DNA from: Bacillus massilinigeriensis
Lineage (GTDB): Bacteria > Bacillota > Bacilli > Bacillales > Cytobacillaceae
Assembly (NCBI RefSeq): GCF_900111815.1
Contig: NZ_LT630016.1
Location: 53,790-114,457, forward strand
Direction of reading: 5' to 3'
Length of the DNA: 60,668 nucleotides
The stretch's first letter is position 1. Each line of letters starts with the position of its first letter. The position numbers and the translations under genes are program-made. Under the pieces are notes generated by a model. That model had not been told where the DNA came from. It saw only the letters and a list, made by a program, of their open reading frames with translations, and searched no databases. Of this stretch, positions 56,640 through 60,668 are shown one piece after another.

Positions 56640-58178
56640 TGATTTCTGTAAATGTGAGCAGCTGTTTGCACAGGTTGAAAACAATCACCCTTTTCCAAAC
56701 GTTCTATTAAGCAGCTGCTTGTTGACCACTCAATTGTTGGTTCATCCGATCGGCAGCCAATTTTGATGCATTGTAAACAAGGGTGACCAAATCAAAATGG
56801 AGTTTCGCCTTTCTTCCTGTCCGATGACGCACATTGTTCAACTGGAAGAATTCTTTTAAATAGGCATTTACTCGTTCTACAGCTGTTCTTTCTGCGTAAA
56901 TGGCCTTCCACTTTTCGGAACCACGGGCTGGTGCTGTATATCGTCTGAGGTCTGTTTTAATACGGACTTTATAGACTTTCTGGCATAAGGAATCCTTCGC
57001 CAAAGGGCAGCTTTCACACTCTTTTGGCCGGACGTATTTTAGAGATTGGTGTTTCTTATCATAGCTGTCATAACGATACGAATGCTCCCTGACGCAAGTA
57101 GGGGCAAAATGCTCGTCATAGCCGGCCCACTCGCCCTCGCCGCGTTTGTTGTAGGCGATGACGGAGTGGGCTTTCATCGCGAAAAGTTGTTGGTAAACCG
57201 GAACGAAATCATAACCGGCATCCATGCATCCATGCTGAATAGAAAGGGGCAGCTTTTGAACGCCCTTTAAAAGAGAAATCGCAGCCTTGCCGTCATTCAA
57301 GTTTCCCGAACTCATGATGGACTGAAGAATATACTGGCTTTTTGTCCCGACAGCTAGATGGGCTTTGTATCCGTACCAGAAAACGTTTTTCCCTTCGCTG
57401 TTTTTCTTGATGCCCCAGGCAGGTTCAACTGGCATTTCCGAGCGAAGTTCTTCCAGGGAAACATCCAACTGATCGGCGATGGTCTTTTCGTACAAGGTTT
57501 TATTCTGTTCTTCTTCCCTTTTTTGCTGGTCGTACTTTTCTTTTTCTTCTTTCTTTTTGCGACCGCGCTTTTTAGGTTCCGGCTTAGGTTTCTTTTCTGC
57601 GGCAGGTGACTGATCCCTAGCCTCGAAGTGGGAGGCATCGATTGCCACATTTTCGTCGTCGACAAAGCCTTCCTTTATCGCTTGAAGAAGAAGCGACTCC
57701 TTTTCTTTTTCCAATATGTTGGATGCCGAAAGTCTATCGATTAAACGGGAATAGGACGCTTCGGAAGGGACCTGGTCCGAAACGAGAAATCCACATTCAA
57801 GGCGAAAGATAAGATCATGTTTCAACCTTTTTACGAGATCCTTAATAGTTGGGATGCGCTCCACCAGTCTGGCGACCAAAGAACAGATCATTGCAGCGTA
57901 ATTTAGCTCGGCAGGAGCACCGCGCCAAGATTTTTTTGAAACGGCAAAAACAGCAGAATCCAGGTTTATCGCAGAAAAAACAGCTTGGAATCGTTGGGTA
58001 GGTTCCAAATCATATAAATCTTGTATACCAAACAGGCTTCCTTGTCTTATAATAGGCATAGGGAGACTTCCTCCAATCTCTATTGTTTTGGTCCTACTTA
58101 ACAAATTCGAGATTTTGGGGAGGTACTCCTTTTTTGATGCCTAAAAAACCTTGATAGACAAGGGCTCAGATTTATGAA
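56640..58178 (-). mobile_element. insertion sequence with DDE transposase, about 1.54 kb
   Basis: Imperfect terminal inverted repeats: the left end ATTTCTGTAAATGTGAGC matches the complement of the right end, ATTTCATAAATCTGAGC, followed on both sides by a TGTxT...AGGTT block. Target duplication not resolved. It lies between the two fragments of a lipase-like gene. Confidence 0.75.
56707..58059 (-). CDS. transposase (IS1182-like, DDE_Tnp_1 / PF05598 type)
   Basis: 450 residues from ATG 58059, MPIIRQGSLFGIQDLYDLEP. The N-terminal InsH-like domain contains LNYAAMICSLVARLVERIPT and FRLECGFLVSD. The catalytic core shows NVAIDASHFEARD (Asp), a basic insert (KKRGRKKKEEKEK), HGCMDAGYDFVPVY (Asp) and ERTAVERVNAYLKEFF (Glu). 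Cys-rich patch CESCPLAKDSLCQ. The frame is intact, so the element may be active. Confidence 0.85.
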   Translation of the reverse strand: MPIIRQGSLFGIQDLYDLEPTQRFQAVFSAINLDSAVFAVSKKSWRGAPAELNYAAMICSLVARLVERIPTIKDLVKRLKHDLIFRLECGFLVSDQVPSEASYSRLIDRLSASNILEKEKESLLLQAIKEGFVDDENVAIDASHFEARDQSPAAEKKPKPEPKKRGRKKKEEKEKYDQQKREEEQNKTLYEKTIADQLDVSLEELRSEMPVEPAWGIKKNSEGKNVFWYGYKAHLAVGTKSQYILQSIMSSGNLNDGKAAISLLKGVQKLPLSIQHGCMDAGYDFVPVYQQLFAMKAHSVIAYNKRGEGEWAGYDEHFAPTCVREHSYRYDSYDKKHQSLKYVRPKECESCPLAKDSLCQKVYKVRIKTDLRRYTAPARGSEKWKAIYAERTAVERVNAYLKEFFQLNNVRHRTGRKAKLHFDLVTLVYNASKLAADRMNQQLSGQQAAA

Positions 58179-58193
58179 ATTGATTCAATAATA

Positions 58194-58602
58194 TTGAATA
58201 TACGGTTGTTGGATACTCGATATGAACATCCCACCGGCTTAGATGCTATGACAGTTAGGAATGAGGTCACAAAGGAAGTAACAATCGTCTTCGTTGGCAC
58301 AGATGCAGCGGGTAAATATGGGAATCAGGATATTTTAACGGATATTCAGTTGCTAAGTCCTATAGAGCCGAGACAAATCAAAGCTGCACGGGCTTATTAT
58401 AAAGAGATGTCGGAAAAATACGAGATTTCTTCGATTACGGGCAATTCTCTTGGCGGTGGATTGTCACTTGCCGTTGGGGTACAGAATCCACATTTAAATG
58501 TGTTGCACAGGGGCTTTCTGAGATATTGATATCAATCAATAAGGACGAGTTAGATTTGCTCGCTTCTGCAATGGAAAAGCAAGTGATGGTGCGTCACTAA
58601 AT
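58194..58602 (+). pseudogene. lipase-like protein fragment (broken)
   Basis: The open part, DTRYEHPTGLDAMTVRNEV, VFVGTDAAGKYGNQDILTDI and SSITGNSLGGGLSLAVGVQN, contains the nucleophile elbow GNSLGG of class-3-like lipases. After LNV the sequence jumps frame and continues AQGLSEILISINKDELDLLA to MEKQVMVRH and a stop at about 58600, so an internal segment is missing. The N-terminus lies beyond the IS. Not functional as written. Confidence 0.75.
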
Positions 58603-58732
58603 TACTGAATAATACGGAAACAGTGTCACCATATTTGTATACAACCAGCTCTTTTCATATACAATTATTGGATAAAAGGATCGTATTTACTCATTTAAAC
58701 TACATCATTTATGTACCATCCAAGGAGGACCT

Positions 58733-59677
58733 ATGTCAAAAAATAAAAAACGATTATTAATCGCAAGCATTGGATCTGCTTTATTAATGGGAGGCTGCTT
58801 AAATATGGACACATCAAACACAAATCAAAACGAGGAAAAACCAAAAGCTACAAGCAATAATACCCAAACCGATGAACGGTACGTTAGTGTTCAAGATTAT
58901 ACCGGTGAAGGTTATCGTATGAAGGGCGGCGAGGAAGAAGAAAAGATTGCGAAAAAAAACAGAGAAGAAATTGAAAAGGCTGTTAAAGAGTTTTTCCTAG
59001 ATAAATATAAAACAGAAGTTGAAGTACAGCATATGATTGGTGCAGATGGTGCCGCTACTGTTTTTGTAAAATCAAAAGGACTTCTCAATTTCCATACATA
59101 TGCGATCGTTCCTATTAACGACAAAGAAAACAAGGTTTTTTATAACAAGGTTGGGTCAGAAGACGGAGCTGTGGAGAGGTCTATACAATCAGCACTTTAT
59201 CAAATAGTAAACGAAGAAGCATTTACTAATCTTCAAAAACTTACAGATGATTTTTCAAAAAAATATCCTATCGTTGGAGAGAATCCTGAGCTTACACGGA
59301 AGTTTGCATATACTGGATATGTTACACCTTGCTTCTATTTAAATGTTCGTAACGACTCCCTTAAACCTTTATTAGAAGCCTACTTAGATAATCCAGTTAT
59401 AACAAAAAATGAGATTATAAACATTTACAATAATTCTATCAAATTGAAACCTGATGATATTCTTGTTTCTATCCAATTTTTCATGAAGGAAAAAAGTGCA
59501 AAACCAGATGTTAATGTTTTTAACAAAATCAGTGAAGAGATTAAAAACGCTAATAACATCCCTGATGGATCCTACAGGATTCATCTGCACGATAATTATG
59601 TAAACAAACTTTCTGGCCTTGGAAGTAAAAAAGGCTCTCTTGATACAAATTATAACCACCTAATAGTGAAGGAGTAA
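58733..59677 (+). CDS. DUF1672 lipoprotein, copy 2
   Basis: 314 residues, lipobox ALLMGGCLN, signature VSVQDYTGEGYRMKGGE. The first 140 residues are almost identical to copy 1; the rest diverges (for example RNDSLKPLLEAYLDNP against RNHALKPLLETYLNNP) until the shared end YRIHLHDNYVNKLSGLG. Own upstream region, only partly like those of copies 1 and 3. Confidence 0.88.
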   Translation: MSKNKKRLLIASIGSALLMGGCLNMDTSNTNQNEEKPKATSNNTQTDERYVSVQDYTGEGYRMKGGEEEEKIAKKNREEIEKAVKEFFLDKYKTEVEVQHMIGADGAATVFVKSKGLLNFHTYAIVPINDKENKVFYNKVGSEDGAVERSIQSALYQIVNEEAFTNLQKLTDDFSKKYPIVGENPELTRKFAYTGYVTPCFYLNVRNDSLKPLLEAYLDNPVITKNEIINIYNNSIKLKPDDILVSIQFFMKEKSAKPDVNVFNKISEEIKNANNIPDGSYRIHLHDNYVNKLSGLGSKKGSLDTNYNHLIVKE

Positions 59678-59945
59678 GCGGGTTTATCAAAGTATATAGA
59701 TTGTTTTGATAAAAAAATCCCACTATGCTGTAATCTGCACTTTCTCGATTAAGTAATGAATCCTATACAATCAACTTCATATTTATAAAGCCATTAGTTT
59801 AGGCCTTTGTTACTGTTTATTGCTTGATAAGCATAGACAGTTACCATGTTAATATACAATCAATCCCTTTTCTTATACAATTATTGGATAAAAGGGTCGT
59901 ATTTACTCATATTTAAACTACATCATTTATGTCCAAGGAGGACCT

Positions 59946-60668
59946 ATGTCAAAAAATAAAAAGCGTTTGTTAATCGCAAGCATTGGATCTGCTTTATTAA
60001 TGGCAGGCTGCTTAAATATGGACACATCAAACACTAACCAGAACGAGGACAAACCAAAAGCTACAAGCAAAAACACTCACACCGACGAGCGATACGTCAG
60101 CGTCCAAGATTATACCGGCGAAGGCTATCGCATGAAGGGCGGAGAGGAAGAAGAAAAGATTGCGAAAAAAAACAGAGAAGAAATTGAAAAGGCTGTCAAA
60201 GAGTTTTTTCTAGATCAATACAAAACAGAAGTAGAAGTCCAGCATATGATTGGTGCAGATGGTGCGGCTACAGTTTTTGTAAAATCAAAAGGTCTACTTG
60301 ATTTCCATACATATGCAATCGTTCCTATTAACGACAAAGAAAACAAGGTTTTTTATAATAAGGTCCGATCGCAACCTGGAGATGTAGAAAGAGCTATGCA
60401 AACAGCCCTTTATCAAATATCAAACAAAGAAGCGTTCGATCAACTTCAAAAACTCACAGCGAATTTTCCAAAAAAATATCCTATTGTAGGAGAGAACCCT
60501 GAATTCACACAAAAATTCGCATACACCGGTTATGTTACACCCTTTTTTTATATAGGTATTCGAAACCATGCTCTTAAGCCATTATTAGAAGAATACTTAA
60601 AAAACCCCAATATCTCAGAAGATGAAATCAAAAAGGCTTACACCTCTAATAAATTTAAAACTGAAGAT
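59946..60668 (+). CDS. DUF1672 lipoprotein, copy 3 (runs off the right edge)
   Basis: About 240 residues are visible. Upstream region and first 100 residues equal copy 1; at GADGAATVFVKSKG it shares the Asp and codons of copy 2, then returns to copy 1 type (RSQPGDVERAMQTALYQ), and after RNHALKPLLEEYLKNP becomes unique. This mosaic suggests gene conversion between copies. Confidence 0.88.
   Translation, partial: MSKNKKRLLIASIGSALLMAGCLNMDTSNTNQNEDKPKATSKNTHTDERYVSVQDYTGEGYRMKGGEEEEKIAKKNREEIEKAVKEFFLDQYKTEVEVQHMIGADGAATVFVKSKGLLDFHTYAIVPINDKENKVFYNKVRSQPGDVERAMQTALYQISNKEAFDQLQKLTANFPKKYPIVGENPEFTQKFAYTGYVTPFFYIGIRNHALKPLLEEYLKNPNISEDEIKKAYTSNKFKTED

Overview
The window looks like a chromosomal segment of a mesophilic Bacillaceae bacterium (Firmicutes). 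Gene repertoire, strong AGGAGG-type ribosome binding sites, frequent TTG/GTG starts, sigma-A promoters, a CIRCE element, a TPP riboswitch, LXG-type secretion effectors and DUF1672 lipoproteins all point there. No tRNA, rRNA or CRISPR array was seen.

Layout. 1-10 kb: the tail of an IS1182-like transposase, a thioredoxin-reductase-like flavoprotein, a niacin transporter (niaP) with a NiaR-like operator, a two-component system whose kinase is frameshifted, pepT, an oligo-1,6-glucosidase and a remnant of a sugar ABC permease. 10-17 kb: a TetR-controlled ABC-2 exporter operon with twin operators, a YpfJ-type metallopeptidase, a DadA-like oxidase and an M14 carboxypeptidase. 17-28 kb: htpG behind a perfect CIRCE, potABCD, a ParM/ParR-like segregation pair with an upstream array of GTAWAC repeats, an MFS pump, and a thioredoxin-like gene with an in-frame TGA exactly at the first cysteine of its CxxC site. 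28-32.4 kb: rluF, yeiH with a divergent LysR regulator, a type I toxin-antitoxin locus and a decayed arginine/ornithine-type antiporter.

32.5-46.5 kb is an accessory island on the minus strand. It holds two LXG polymorphic-toxin modules (YwqH-like, YwqI-like, LXG toxin, DUF4176 and membrane protein), both broken: one by an IS3-family element inserted in frame with a TAT target duplication, the other by two poly-A frameshifts. Three related lipoproteins are scattered around them. Between the modules lie thiC with its TPP riboswitch, other lipoproteins and phnA. 46.7-55 kb returns to housekeeping and regulatory genes: a PadR/HAAS pair with twin operators, DUF805, an alpha/beta hydrolase, SelO, an OatA-like acyltransferase and DinB. 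55-60.7 kb is an expanding family of DUF1672 lipoproteins with a broken lipase-like partner and a second insertion sequence.

Most notable observations: the candidate selenocysteine codon with a SECIS-like hairpin (27.2 kb); the ParMRC-like module (23.4-25.5 kb); the antisense-controlled toxin (30.6 kb); three intergenic loci of exactly 21-bp-periodic repeats (1, 13.8 and 38.6 kb); and three separate frameshifts that are each repaired by adding one A to an A7 tract.
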